The position numbers and the translations under genes are program-made. 64,000 nt of DNA, from positions 89,745 through 153,744 of the forward strand of contig JAWVFK010000027.1 of assembly GCA_033856175.1 (NCBI GenBank), given 5' to 3'. Below are positions 50,667-63,363 of the stretch, one piece after another. Within the stretch, counting starts at the first letter, position 1, and each line of letters begins with the position of its first letter. The stretch is from JAWVFK01 sp033856175 (GTDB lineage Bacteria; Actinomycetota; Thermoleophilia; Solirubrobacterales; 70-9). The notes under the pieces were generated by a model, which had not been told where the DNA came from, ran no database searches, and was given only the letters and a program-made list of their open reading frames with translations.

Positions 50667-50903
50667 ATGGAGGTCATCAAGCGTTTCGAGCCGTTGGCCC
50701 TACTGCTGATGGTGCTGGGCGCCCTCAACTGGGGCATGGTCGGACTGTTCCACGAGAACGTGATTGCCAACATCTTTGGCACCGGCACGTTCACCGACGT
50801 CGTTTACACCGTCGTCGGCGTATGCGGCCTGATCTATGTGCCCCGGGCACTCGAGGCCCTGCGCATCTCACCGAGCCACGGAGCTCATCCGCGGGGCGTC
50901 TGA
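50667..50903 (+). CDS. DUF378 family small membrane protein
   Basis: A 78-residue protein with two helices: LALLLMVLGALNWGMVGLF and FTDVVYTVVGVCGLIYVP, with the NWG motif typical of DUF378 (YuzA-like). Function is unknown. An ideal AAGGAGG Shine-Dalgarno at 50653-50659 fixes the ATG at 50667. It is divergent from the Rieske flavoprotein and followed by a GC hairpin. Confidence 0.88.
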   Translation: MEVIKRFEPLALLLMVLGALNWGMVGLFHENVIANIFGTGTFTDVVYTVVGVCGLIYVPRALEALRISPSHGAHPRGV

Positions 50904-50935
50904 CAAAGACTCCGACGCGAATAAGGAACAAGGGG

Positions 50936-50963
50936 GCGGCCGGGCGCGCAAGCGTCCGGCCGC
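50936..50963. terminator. GC-rich hairpin between convergent genes
   Basis: GCGGCCGG (50936-50943) and CCGGCCGC (50956-50963) form an 8-bp stem with a 12-nt loop, located 33 bp after the DUF378 stop and 34 bp after the opposing lipoprotein stop. It has no T-run but is well placed as a bidirectional terminator. Confidence 0.5.
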
Positions 50964-50997
50964 TTCGCGTCTGGGGCCGGATCGGGGTTAGGGCGGG

Positions 50998-51501
50998 CTA
51001 GGGGCCGACCGGGGCGCTGGAGCTGATCGCGTCGACCTTCCAGACTCCGCCCTGCGAGATCAGCGAGACCGTGATCGTCTGCCCGTCGGAGGGGCCGCCG
51101 TTCGGCACCGCGACCGCCTTGGCGCCGGCGCCGGCGATCTCGATCCTCGTAACCGAGACCGACCGCGCCGCGCTGCCGGGCTTCTGAGCGGCGAGGCAGG
51201 CCCGGCGGTCACCGTAGGCGGCGCCGATGTAGCGATCGGTCGCCTCTTTGCCGCAGGCGTCACCCGCCTTGCCGGAGGCGAGCACGTCTTCGACCGACGT
51301 CCGCACCGCGGCCTCCTCGAGCGCGGTCTTCGAGAACTCGATCGTCGTCGCCTCCCCCGGCTTGCCCTGGATCACCTTCGTCGGTCCGCCGCTGCCGGTC
51401 GAGGTCGTCGCCGTCTTCGAATCGCCGCCGCCGCAACCGGCCGATGCGAGAGCAAGGGCGAGAGCGAGGGGGACGGCAGCGCTAGCCCGAGGAGTCCGCA
51501 T
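50998..51501 (-). CDS. Small lipoprotein with NTF2-like mature part
   Basis: A 167-residue lipoprotein: signal MRTPRASAAVPLALALALASAGC with the lipid Cys near residue 23, a Ser/Thr/Gly linker, then about 110 residues (ALEEAAVRTSVEDVLASGKAGDAC...VSLISQGGVWKVDAISS) that read like a short NTF2-type cone, with a helix first and a final strand GGVWKVD. Two Cys (GDACGKE and RRACLAAQ) may pair. Function unknown. It overlaps the acyltransferase gene by 20 nt. Confidence 0.75.
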   Translation of the reverse strand: MRTPRASAAVPLALALALASAGCGGGDSKTATTSTGSGGPTKVIQGKPGEATTIEFSKTALEEAAVRTSVEDVLASGKAGDACGKEATDRYIGAAYGDRRACLAAQKPGSAARSVSVTRIEIAGAGAKAVAVPNGGPSDGQTITVSLISQGGVWKVDAISSSAPVGP

Positions 51502-52084
51502 CGCCGCGGAACTGTATCTCCCGGATCACGCGCGCCGGGGCGCCGGCGGCGATCGTCCCGGCGGGGAGGTCGCCGGTGACGACGGAGTTGGCGCCGATGA
51601 CGCAGCGCTCGCCGATCGTGACGCCGCCGGTGACGACGCAGTTGACGCCGAACCAGCAGTTGGCGCCGATCCGCACCGGGCCGCGGGGCACGAAGCCCTG
51701 CTGGGTGACCGGCTTCTCGGGATCGTCGTAGCGATGGTCGGAGTCGCCGACGAAGCAGTTGTTGGCGAACATCACGTGGTCGCCGATCTCGATCCGCTCC
51801 AGCGCCGCCAGCATCGTGCCGCGGTTGAGGAAGCAGCCTTCGCCGATCTCGATCCGAGCCTCGGGCGCCAGCGTCAGCCAGCAGCCGGGCTCGAGCAGCG
51901 TGCTCTCGCCGATCGTCAGGCGGCCGTCGTCGAGCGCCTCGAGGATCTCTCCCTCGACCGGGTAGCGGATGAAGAAACCGCCCCGCGCCGCGTGCCGGTC
52001 GAGCCGCCAGCGACGCCGGCGCCTGCCATTGCGCTCGTACCAGCGGCGCTTGCGCCACCAGAGCCGGTATGCACCGAGGCTCAT
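51482..52084 (-). CDS. Hexapeptide-repeat acyltransferase (LbH, NodL/WcaF-like)
   Basis: A 200-residue left-handed beta-helix transferase. The repeats are clear: LTIGESTLLEPGCWLTLAPEARIEIGEGCFLNRGTMLAALERIEIGDHVMFANNCFV, and VRIGANCWFGVNCVVTGGVTIGERCVIGANSVVTGDLPAGTIAAGAPARVI at the end. Such enzymes O-acetylate sugars or antibiotics using acetyl-CoA. The basic N-terminus (RLWWRKRRWYERNGRRRRR) is unusual and might bind membrane or polyanions. The acceptor is unknown. Confidence 0.88.
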   Translation of the reverse strand: MSLGAYRLWWRKRRWYERNGRRRRRWRLDRHAARGGFFIRYPVEGEILEALDDGRLTIGESTLLEPGCWLTLAPEARIEIGEGCFLNRGTMLAALERIEIGDHVMFANNCFVGDSDHRYDDPEKPVTQQGFVPRGPVRIGANCWFGVNCVVTGGVTIGERCVIGANSVVTGDLPAGTIAAGAPARVIREIQFRGDADSSG

Positions 52085-52095
52085 CGGCGATTCAC

Positions 52096-55041
<2,946 letters not shown>

Positions 55042-55048
55042 CGGTGAC

Positions 55049-55420
55049 CTACCTGGCGACGCGGGCGAAGATGTCGTCGAGCAGCTCATCGCCGTCGTCG
55101 ATGCCCAACTCGTCAGAGAGGTGTTTGGCGACCTCGTCGCGCGAGGCGCCGTCCATCGCCATCTTCAAGGCGATCAGTCGAGCGCCCTGGGCCTCGGTCG
55201 AGGGCTGCGGCTCGCTCGGCGCCGGCGCTTCGACGGGGCTCTCCGGCGCCGCCTGGGCCGGCGGAGCGGTCGGGACCTCCCCGGCCGGGTCTCCCCCGCC
55301 GCGGATTCGCGCCGCCTCGGCTTCGGCCTCACGGACGATCTCGGCGGCGCGGCGCTCGGCCTCCCCGATCACGGCGCGAACCGCGTCCGCCGCCTGCTGT
55401 GCGAGCTCCTCGGCTTCCAT
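55049..55420 (-). CDS. Coiled-coil protein between uvrA and uvrB, function unknown
   Basis: A 123-residue protein. The first 42 residues are one charged helix of Ala/Glu/Arg heptads (AEELAQQAADAVRAVIGEAERRAAEIVREAEAEAARI), a coiled coil. A Pro/Ala-rich linker (43-77) leads to a compact C-terminal module, ARLIALKMAMDGASRDEVAKHLSDELGIDD, which looks like a small helical domain. I do not recognise a named family. It lies 7 bp before uvrA and 13 bp after uvrB, so it is co-expressed with repair genes. Confidence 0.78.
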   Translation of the reverse strand: MEAEELAQQAADAVRAVIGEAERRAAEIVREAEAEAARIRGGGDPAGEVPTAPPAQAAPESPVEAPAPSEPQPSTEAQGARLIALKMAMDGASRDEVAKHLSDELGIDDGDELLDDIFARVAR

Positions 55421-55433
55421 TAGACGAGCGTAC

Positions 55434-57434
55434 CTACGAGGTCGCCCTGATCGAGTCGAGGTCGCGGCGCAGCTCCTTGAGCTCGTCGCGGATCCTGCCG
55501 GCCTCCTCGAAGCGGAGGTCGTCGGCGGCGGCGAGCATCTCCTCCTCGAGCTCGACCAGCAGCTTCTCGAGCTCCTCGGGGCTGCGAACCGGCTGCTCGG
55601 AGCGTCGCCGGCGGCGGCGTGCCGGCGCCTTCGACTCCATCGCCAGGAACTCGCTCATATCGGAGATCCCCTTCTGCACGGTCTCGGCGGTGATGCCGTG
55701 CTCCTCGTTGTAGGCGAGCTGGATCGCCCGGCGGCGGTCGGTCTCCGAGATCGCCGCCCGCATCGCCGCCGTCTCGCGGTCGGCGTACATCACCACCGTG
55801 CCGCGGGCGTTCCTCGCGGCGCGGCCGATCGTCTGGATCAGGCTCGTCTCGCCGCGCAGGAATCCCTCCTTGTCGGCGTCGAGGATCGCGACCAACGAGA
55901 CCTCTGGCAGGTCGAGGCCCTCGCGCAGCAGGTTGACGCCGACGAGGACGTCGAACTCGCCGAGGCGCAGGTCGCGGATCGTCTGGATCCGCTCGAGCGT
56001 GTCGACCTCCGAGTGCAGATAGCGAACGCGGATGCCGTACTCGAGCAGGTAGCCGGTCAGGTCCTCGGCCATCTTCTTGGTCAGCGTCGTCACCAGCGTG
56101 CGCTCGTTGGCGTCGGTACGGCCGCGGATCTCGTTCATCAGGTCGTCGATCTGGTTCTTGGTCTCCCGCACCTCGATCGCCGGGTCGACGATCCCGGTCG
56201 GCCGGACGATCTGCTCGACGACCCGCATCGACTGCTCGCGCTCGAACGGGCCCGGGGTCGCCGAGACGAGGATGAGCTGGGGCACCCGCGCCAGGAACTC
56301 GTCGAACTTCAGCGGCCGGTTGTCGATCGCCGAGGGCAGGCGGAAGCCGTGGTCGACGAGGGTCAGCTTGCGCGAGCGGTCGCCCTCGTGCATGCCGCCG
56401 AGCTGGGGGATCGTCTGGTGGGACTCGTCGACGAAGCAGACGAAGTCGTTGGGGAAGTAGTCGATCAACGTGTGCGGCGGGCTGCCCGGCGGCCGGCCGT
56501 CGAGGATGCGCGAGTAGTTCTCGACGCCAGAGCAGAAGCCGAGCTCCTTGAGCATCTCCATGTCGTACATCGTCCGCTGACGCAGGCGATGGGCCTCGAG
56601 CTCCTTGCCCTGCTCGATCAGCTCGTGCGTGCGCTGCTCGAGCTCGTGGCGGATCTCGGTCACCGCCGAGTCGATCGTCTCGGCCTTGGTGACGTAGTGG
56701 GTCGCCGGCCAGACCGAGACGTGGCCGATGTCGTCGAGGATTTCGCCGGTCAGCGGGTCGAAGTGCTGGATCGACTCGATCTCCTCGCCGAAGAGCGCGA
56801 TCCGGTAGGCGCTCTCGGCGTAGGCGGGGAAGATCTCGAGCACTTCGCCGCGGACCCCGAAGGTACCGCGGGCGAGGTTCGAGTCATTGCGGCGGTACTG
56901 CATCGCGACGAGCTTGCGCAGCGTCTCGTCGCGGTCGATCCACTCCCCCACCTTGAACAGCTGCATCTGCTCGCGATAGAGGTCGGGCGAGCCGATCCCG
57001 TAGATGCAGGAGACCGAGGCGACGATGATCACGTCGCGACGGGCGAAAAGCGACGAGGTGGCCGAGTGGCGCAGGCGGTCGATCTCCTCGTTGATCGAGG
57101 AGTCCTTCTCGATGTAGAGGTCCTGTGCCGGGACATAGGCCTCGGGCTGGTAGTAGTCGTAGTAGCTGACGAAATACTCGACGGCGTTCTTGGGGAAGAA
57201 CTCGCGGAACTCGTTGCAGAGCTGGGCGGCGAGGGTCTTGTTGTGGGCGATGACCAGCGCCGGTCGCTGGACGCGCTCGATGACGGCCGCCATCGTGAAG
57301 GTCTTGCCGGTGCCCGTCGCGCCGAGCAGCGTCGCGAAGCGCTCACCCGCGTCGATGCCCTCGGCGAGCCCGTCGATCGCCTTCGGCTGGTCGGCGGTCG
57401 GGGTGTAGGCGGCGTTGAGCTCGAACTTGGCCAT
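55434..57434 (-). CDS. uvrB: Excinuclease ABC subunit B
   Basis: A 666-residue damage-verification helicase. LLGATGTGKTFTMAAVIE is Walker A, SYYDYYQPEAYVP is the beta-hairpin that clamps DNA, VDESHQTIPQLGGMHEGDRSRK is the DExH region, and VGVNLLREGLDLPEVSLVAILDADKEGFLR with QTIGRAARN are helicase motifs V and VI. The C-terminal UVR domain (about 625-660) binds UvrA and UvrC. Length is normal. Confidence 0.97.
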   Translation of the reverse strand: MAKFELNAAYTPTADQPKAIDGLAEGIDAGERFATLLGATGTGKTFTMAAVIERVQRPALVIAHNKTLAAQLCNEFREFFPKNAVEYFVSYYDYYQPEAYVPAQDLYIEKDSSINEEIDRLRHSATSSLFARRDVIIVASVSCIYGIGSPDLYREQMQLFKVGEWIDRDETLRKLVAMQYRRNDSNLARGTFGVRGEVLEIFPAYAESAYRIALFGEEIESIQHFDPLTGEILDDIGHVSVWPATHYVTKAETIDSAVTEIRHELEQRTHELIEQGKELEAHRLRQRTMYDMEMLKELGFCSGVENYSRILDGRPPGSPPHTLIDYFPNDFVCFVDESHQTIPQLGGMHEGDRSRKLTLVDHGFRLPSAIDNRPLKFDEFLARVPQLILVSATPGPFEREQSMRVVEQIVRPTGIVDPAIEVRETKNQIDDLMNEIRGRTDANERTLVTTLTKKMAEDLTGYLLEYGIRVRYLHSEVDTLERIQTIRDLRLGEFDVLVGVNLLREGLDLPEVSLVAILDADKEGFLRGETSLIQTIGRAARNARGTVVMYADRETAAMRAAISETDRRRAIQLAYNEEHGITAETVQKGISDMSEFLAMESKAPARRRRRRSEQPVRSPEELEKLLVELEEEMLAAADDLRFEEAGRIRDELKELRRDLDSIRATS

Positions 57435-57479
57435 GGCGAATGACGATAGCGAGGGGGTCCCGCCGCCCCGCGGGCTTGC

Positions 57480-58046
57480 TCAGCCGCGTCGCGAGAGGCC
57501 GAGCTCGCGGCGGTAGGTGCGTGCGTATTCGTGGCGCTTCTCCAGGACCTTGGCGACGTAGGAGCGGGTCTCGGCGATGTCGATCGCGCCGACGCTCATC
57601 TGGGCCCCACCCCAGGCGTCGGCCTTGCCGGGGCCGGCGTTGTAGGCGGCAAGCGCCGCGGCGACGTTGCCGCGGTAGCGGTCGAGCAGGTAGCGAAGAT
57701 AGAACGTCCCGTAGCGGATGTTGAGCTCGGGGTTGGCGAGGTCGTCGTAGACGAACGTGTTGCCGCCGCTGAGCTTCTCGATCGTGTCGGCGGTCGCCGG
57801 CGTGATCTGCATCAGGCCGCGGGCGCCGGCATTCGAGGTCTGGTCGCGGAACTTCGACTCGGCGTAGATCACCGCCGCAATCAGGCTGGCGTCGACGCCC
57901 TTCTCGCGAGCCTGCTGACGAATTACGTCCTCGTGGCGCAGCGGCAGCGTCACCTCCTGGATCGTCTGCTCCAGGCGCGGCAGAAAGAGGACGAGCGCTA
58001 CCGCGAGGACGACCGCGGCGAGGCCGGCGATCCGCAGCCGGCTCAC
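57480..58046 (-). CDS. Lytic transglycosylase (SLT family)
   Basis: A 188-residue exported lysozyme-fold enzyme. A signal anchor (LRIAGLAAVVLAVALVLFLP) precedes the SLT domain. The catalytic Glu is in VIYAESKFRDQTSNAGARGLMQITPATA, and LAAYNAGPGKADAWGG and ETRSYVAKVL complete the pattern. It cleaves murein glycan with formation of anhydro ends. The GTG start at 58044-58046 overlaps the coaE stop, so it is coupled to coaE, as often seen in actinobacteria. Confidence 0.92.
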   Translation of the reverse strand: MSRLRIAGLAAVVLAVALVLFLPRLEQTIQEVTLPLRHEDVIRQQAREKGVDASLIAAVIYAESKFRDQTSNAGARGLMQITPATADTIEKLSGGNTFVYDDLANPELNIRYGTFYLRYLLDRYRGNVAAALAAYNAGPGKADAWGGAQMSVGAIDIAETRSYVAKVLEKRHEYARTYRRELGLSRRG

Positions 58047-58632
58047 TGGCCTGGAGCGGAGAGCCGTTGGATGAGCGCTCGAACCTCGTCCTCGAGCTCG
58101 GCGACGGTGCCGTCGTTCGAGATCACGTGGTCGGCGCGCGAGGCCTTCTCGTCCTGGCTGAGCTGGCGCTGCTCGCGCTCCTGCAGCCCCGCCTGGCCGC
58201 GGGCGGCGGCGCGCTCGCGGCGAACCTCGTCGTCGGCGACGACGCAGACGACCGCGTCGAAGGCGTCCTCCATCGAGGTTTCGAACAGCAGCGGCACCTC
58301 GATCACGCCGATCCGGCCCGGCGCCAGGGCGGCTCCCCAGGACGCCACCTCGGCGCCCACCCGCGGGTGCAGCTCAGACTCGAGCCAGCGGAGCTCCCCT
58401 GGCTGCTCGAAGACGATCTCGGCGATCCGGGCCCGATCGACCTCACCGCCGGGCGCCACCTCCTCGCCCCAGCGCTCAACGAGCTTCGAGCGCATCTCCT
58501 CGCCGGCGAGCATGTCGTGGGCGACGGCGTCGCTCGAAAGCGTCGCCGCCCCCTGGCGCTCGAACGCCGCCAGCGCCTCTGACTTGCCGGCGGCGATCGC
58601 CCCGGTCAAGCCGACGATCCGTGGCTTCGGGC

Positions 58633-58636
<4 letters not shown>
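58043..58636 (-). CDS. coaE: Dephospho-CoA kinase, probable CTG start
   Basis: A 197-residue P-loop kinase making CoA from dephospho-CoA. Walker A is GLTGAIAAGKS, an unusual variant of GLTGGIGSGKS. DAVAHDML, GVIEVPLLFET and DEKASRADHVISNDG follow. The first strand PRIVGLTG must be present, yet no ATG or GTG precedes it in frame; TTG at 58609 lies inside the strand. The best start is CTG at 58634-58636, overlapping the rpsA stop as CTGA, giving LSPKPRIVGLTG. It therefore probably depends on coupling to rpsA. Confidence 0.88.
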
Positions 58637-60177
<1,541 letters not shown>

Positions 60178-60249
60178 GGCGGTGAATGATGGCAGAACGA
60201 CGCGGCGCCGCCGCTCGCCGGCGCTCAGGCACTCGATACGCTCGCTGCG

Positions 60250-61380
60250 ATGCCGATTCGCAAGACGAAGCGCGGCGCCGAGCGCACGCCCCTGAATCGC
60301 GACGCCGACGTCCTGATCTGTGGCGCGAGCTTTGCCGGGCTCACGGTGGCCCGCGAGCTGGCCGGGGCCGGCGCCAACGTGCTGGTCGTCGATCGTTATG
60401 AGATCGGCGAGCGCCAGACCTCCGCCTGCGCGGCGCCGACCGAGTGGCTCGAGGTCCTCGGCCTCGGCGGCTCGATCCGCCAGACGTTCTCCGATCTGCT
60501 CGTCCACACCCCCCACACGGACGCCCGCCTGCGCCTGCCGTGGACCTTCTCGACCTTCGACTACTCAGAGCTCTGCGGGCTGCTCTGGGAGCAGGCCGAC
60601 GCCGAGTTCGAGATCGCCAAGGTCGACCGGCGCGAGGGCGATGTCGTCCATACCGACCGCGGCGAGCTGCGGGCGCCGCTTATCGTCGACGCGCTGGGCT
60701 GGCGGCGGATCCTCGCCCCCGGCGAGAACGTCCAGCCGCCTGAGGCGCGGCTCTCGCGCGGCCTCGAGGTCCACCCCCACGGCGAGGCCGACGAGCTGGA
60801 GATCTGGATCGACCGGCGCTACGTTCCCGCCGGCTACGGCTGGAGCTTCCCCGCCGCCGGCGAGGTCAGGGTCGGCGTCGGCTCCTTCGACCCGCGCTTC
60901 CACGTCAAGGACACGACGCTGCTGCTGGCCAACGACCTCGAGCGCGACGCGGTCCGCTTCCAGGGCAACTGGATCCCGCACCAGCTGCGCGAGGCGGTCG
61001 AGGACAGTGTCTTCTTCTGCGGCGACTCGGCCGGGCACTGCCTGCCGCTGACCGCCGAGGGCATCCGCACCGCCTTCTACTTCGCAATCGCCTGCGGCCG
61101 GTCCCTCCACGCCGTGCTCGACGGCGACCTCACCCGTGAGCAGGCTCTGGCGCAGTACGGCGAGTTCTCCCGCGCCCACCGGCGCAAGTTCGAGTGGATG
61201 CTGCGGGCTCAGCGGCTCGTGCCGCGGATCCCGCCGCGGGCGCTCGGCTGGTCGATCGATCGGATGGCGGCACAGCGGTTCGTTGACTGGTCGTTCGGGC
61301 ACTACCTCGAGATCGCGCCGCCGAGCTTTGCGCGGCCGCTGACGCCGGCGCCAAGCCAGCGCGTGCCGATCGCCGCCTAG
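60250..61380 (+). CDS. FAD-dependent oxidoreductase, geranylgeranyl-reductase-like
   Basis: A 376-residue flavoprotein. The FAD motif is ADVLICGASFAGLTVARELAGAGANVLVVDRYEIG (about 19-53), and FFCGDSAGHCLPLTAEGIRTAFYFA near 258-282 is the second nucleotide motif of the geranylgeranyl reductase/halogenase group. Members reduce isoprenoid double bonds or hydroxylate aromatics. A basic leader (MPIRKTKRGAERTP) precedes the domain. It is divergent from rpsA over 72 bp. The substrate is not evident. Confidence 0.85.
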   Translation: MPIRKTKRGAERTPLNRDADVLICGASFAGLTVARELAGAGANVLVVDRYEIGERQTSACAAPTEWLEVLGLGGSIRQTFSDLLVHTPHTDARLRLPWTFSTFDYSELCGLLWEQADAEFEIAKVDRREGDVVHTDRGELRAPLIVDALGWRRILAPGENVQPPEARLSRGLEVHPHGEADELEIWIDRRYVPAGYGWSFPAAGEVRVGVGSFDPRFHVKDTTLLLANDLERDAVRFQGNWIPHQLREAVEDSVFFCGDSAGHCLPLTAEGIRTAFYFAIACGRSLHAVLDGDLTREQALAQYGEFSRAHRRKFEWMLRAQRLVPRIPPRALGWSIDRMAAQRFVDWSFGHYLEIAPPSFARPLTPAPSQRVPIAA

Positions 61381-61389
61381 CAACGCCGT

Positions 61390-61827
61390 TCAGCGAACGA
61401 TCAGATAGGTCCCGGCCAGCAGCAGCGCGACGCCGGCGAGACGCGCCGGGCCGATCGGCGTCTTCGCCAAGCCGAGGACGCCGAGCCGATCGAGAACGAT
61501 CCCAGCGCTCAGCTGGCCGGTGATCGTCGCCGCCGCAACCCCGCCGGCGCCGATCGTCTTGACCGTGATCAGCGCCGTCGTCACGTAGGCGGCTCCGAGC
61601 AGGCCGCCGATCAGGTAGTACCAGCGGACGTCGAAGCTCGACGCGATGCCGCCCACCTTTCCGGTCAGAGCCACCAGCGCCGCCAGCACTAGCGTGCCGA
61701 CCAGAAACGAGACCAGCGCCGCCGGCAGGCTGCCCGTGGCACGCCCCAAGCCAGCGTTCACCGGCGGCTGCAGGGCGATGAGCCCGCCGACGAGCGCCGT
61801 CAGCAATACGGCCAGGCTGCGATCCAT
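61390..61827 (-). CDS. DMT-family transporter YdcZ (DUF606)
   Basis: A 145-residue membrane protein with five helices (near 5-22, 34-54, 68-88, 94-112 and 125-143). LLTALVGGLIALQPPVNAGLGRATGSLPAALVSFLVGTLVL is the YdcZ N-terminal pattern, with NAxLG. Half-size DMT transporters of this family work as dimers; substrates are unknown. It is convergent with the flavoprotein gene, the stops being 9 bp apart. Confidence 0.9.
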   Translation of the reverse strand: MDRSLAVLLTALVGGLIALQPPVNAGLGRATGSLPAALVSFLVGTLVLAALVALTGKVGGIASSFDVRWYYLIGGLLGAAYVTTALITVKTIGAGGVAAATITGQLSAGIVLDRLGVLGLAKTPIGPARLAGVALLLAGTYLIVR

Positions 61828-61963
61828 CGCGCCATTCTGGCTGAACTCTCACGGCCTCGCGTACGTATGCCGATTACCAACACCACCACGTGATTTCGGC
61901 GAGCGCCAGGGGTTTTGGAATAAAGCTCGCCGGCGATGGCAGCGCCCACGGGCAATCGAGAAC

Positions 61964-63187
61964 ATGGAGACAGCGACACTCAGCCACAGGCCTCAGCCGG
62001 CATTGGTCGGCGGCATCCTCCGCCTGCAGTCGGATCGCCGCCTCGTGGCGCTGACGCGCGAGGGCCACGACCAAGCATTCGAGGAGATCGTCCGGCGCTA
62101 CCGCGGCCGCCTTGCCGCCTATGCGGCAGGGATCGTCCCGGCCGACCTGGCCGACGATGTCGTCCAGGACGCGTTCACGAAGGCGCTGCGCAGCCTGCAG
62201 AGCGGCGGCCAGGAGATCCAGCTCAGGGCCTGGCTCTACCGGATCGTCCGCAACACGGCCTTCAACACCCTTCGCGACGAGCCCCCGCCCCATGAGGAGC
62301 TCGACCTCCAGTACGACGGCGTGCCCCAGCCTCCCGACATCGCGATCCGCCGCGAGGAGCTGCGCAGCCTGACCGCAAGCATCGGCGAGCTTCCCGACGC
62401 GCAGCGCCAAGCTCTCGTCCAGCGCGAGCTCGAGGGGCGCGGTCACGATGAGATCGCAGCGGCTCTCGGCCTCAGCGGCGGCGCGGTGCGCCAGCTCATC
62501 TTCCGCGCCCGGCAGGCTGTCCGCGACAGCGTCGGAGCCCTGCTGCCGACCCCGCTGATTCGCATCCTTCTGTCCTCCGACGGCTCCGGCGTCAGCGGCG
62601 GCCTGGCCACAGGCGCCGCCGGCGGTGGCGCGATGCTTCTCAAGGGCGCGACACTGGTGCTGGTCGCGGGCTCGGTCGTGACCGGCGTCGCTGTCGAGCA
62701 GGGAGTCGTCGGCAAGGGGCACCATCCCGACAGCGCCTCGGCCAAAGACCTGGCCATTGAGCAGAGCGCCCGCGGCCCCCGTGAGACAACCGCCGCGAAG
62801 GCCGCGGCGGCACGCGCCCATGGGAGCACGGGGGCGGCGCAGGGCAGGGCCGGCGGCCACCGCGACAGCTCGGCCCGCCACGGCGGCTCCGGATCTTCGA
62901 GCGGTTCAAGCGACGGCGGGCACAGCGGCCCAGGCAGCTCCGGCGGCGACGGCTCCGATGACTCCGGCCACAGCGGACCCGGTGGTGGCGATAGCGATAG
63001 CGGCAGCGGCGGCGGCAGCGATGACAGTGGCGGTGGCGATAGCAGCGGCGGCGGCGACTCGAGCGGCCACGGCGGTGGACTGCCCGAGCCTGATGACCTG
63101 ATCGATGACTCCTCCAGCGGCTCGGGCAAGTCCGCCACCGAGAGCCGCTCCGGCAGCGGCTCTAGCGGTAGCGGTCTCGACGATTAG
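61964..63187 (+). CDS. ECF sigma factor with transmembrane helix and Ser/Gly/Asp-rich extracellular tail
   Basis: A 407-residue protein. Sigma region 2 spans about 35-105 (FEEIVRRYRGRLAAYAAGIVPADLADDVVQDAFTKALRSL and AWLYRIVRNTAFNTLRD). Region 4 spans about 130-190 (LPDAQRQALVQRELEGRGHDEIAAALGLSGGAVRQLIFRARQAVRDS). After a short linker, a hydrophobic helix lies near 225-250 (AMLLKGATLVLVAGSVVTGVAV). About 150 residues of Ser/Gly/Asp/His repeats follow. The start ATG at 61964 is chosen because MET ATLSHRP leads straight into region 2; an upstream frame is antisense to ydcZ. The sigma would be tethered to the membrane unless cleaved. Confidence 0.85.
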   Translation: METATLSHRPQPALVGGILRLQSDRRLVALTREGHDQAFEEIVRRYRGRLAAYAAGIVPADLADDVVQDAFTKALRSLQSGGQEIQLRAWLYRIVRNTAFNTLRDEPPPHEELDLQYDGVPQPPDIAIRREELRSLTASIGELPDAQRQALVQRELEGRGHDEIAAALGLSGGAVRQLIFRARQAVRDSVGALLPTPLIRILLSSDGSGVSGGLATGAAGGGAMLLKGATLVLVAGSVVTGVAVEQGVVGKGHHPDSASAKDLAIEQSARGPRETTAAKAAAARAHGSTGAAQGRAGGHRDSSARHGGSGSSSGSSDGGHSGPGSSGGDGSDDSGHSGPGGGDSDSGSGGGSDDSGGGDSSGGGDSSGHGGGLPEPDDLIDDSSSGSGKSATESRSGSGSSGSGLDD

Positions 63188-63280
63188 CCCCGCCTCCTAG
63201 GCCAAACGTCGAGGGCCTTTCGCGGCGCGTGATCTTTACGTCGCGAGCGGGTTTGAAGGTTTTGAAGGTCGATGTGTCCA

Positions 63281-63358
63281 ACCACGAAATGGCAATCCGT
63301 CCGCGAGGGCGGCTCGCAAAGCCGGAGCCTCAAGAAGGCCGCTCGGCTGCCGAAGGAG
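63281..63358 (+). promoter_or_regulatory. Likely cyclic-di-GMP-I (GEMM) riboswitch
   Basis: The leader of the following gene carries the GEMM core in order: GGCAA (63291-63295), a hairpin CCGTCC-GCGA-GGGCGG (63297-63312) capped by a GNRA tetraloop, CGCAAAGCC (63315-63323), a second short arm (63324-63343), and CGGCTGCCGA (63344-63353). The second arm's pairing is imperfect, which lowers confidence. The Shine-Dalgarno GGAG at 63355-63358 directly follows the closing strand, fitting translational control. Specificity for c-di-GMP versus 3',3'-cGAMP is not determined. Confidence 0.65.
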
Positions 63359-63363
63359 AAGAC

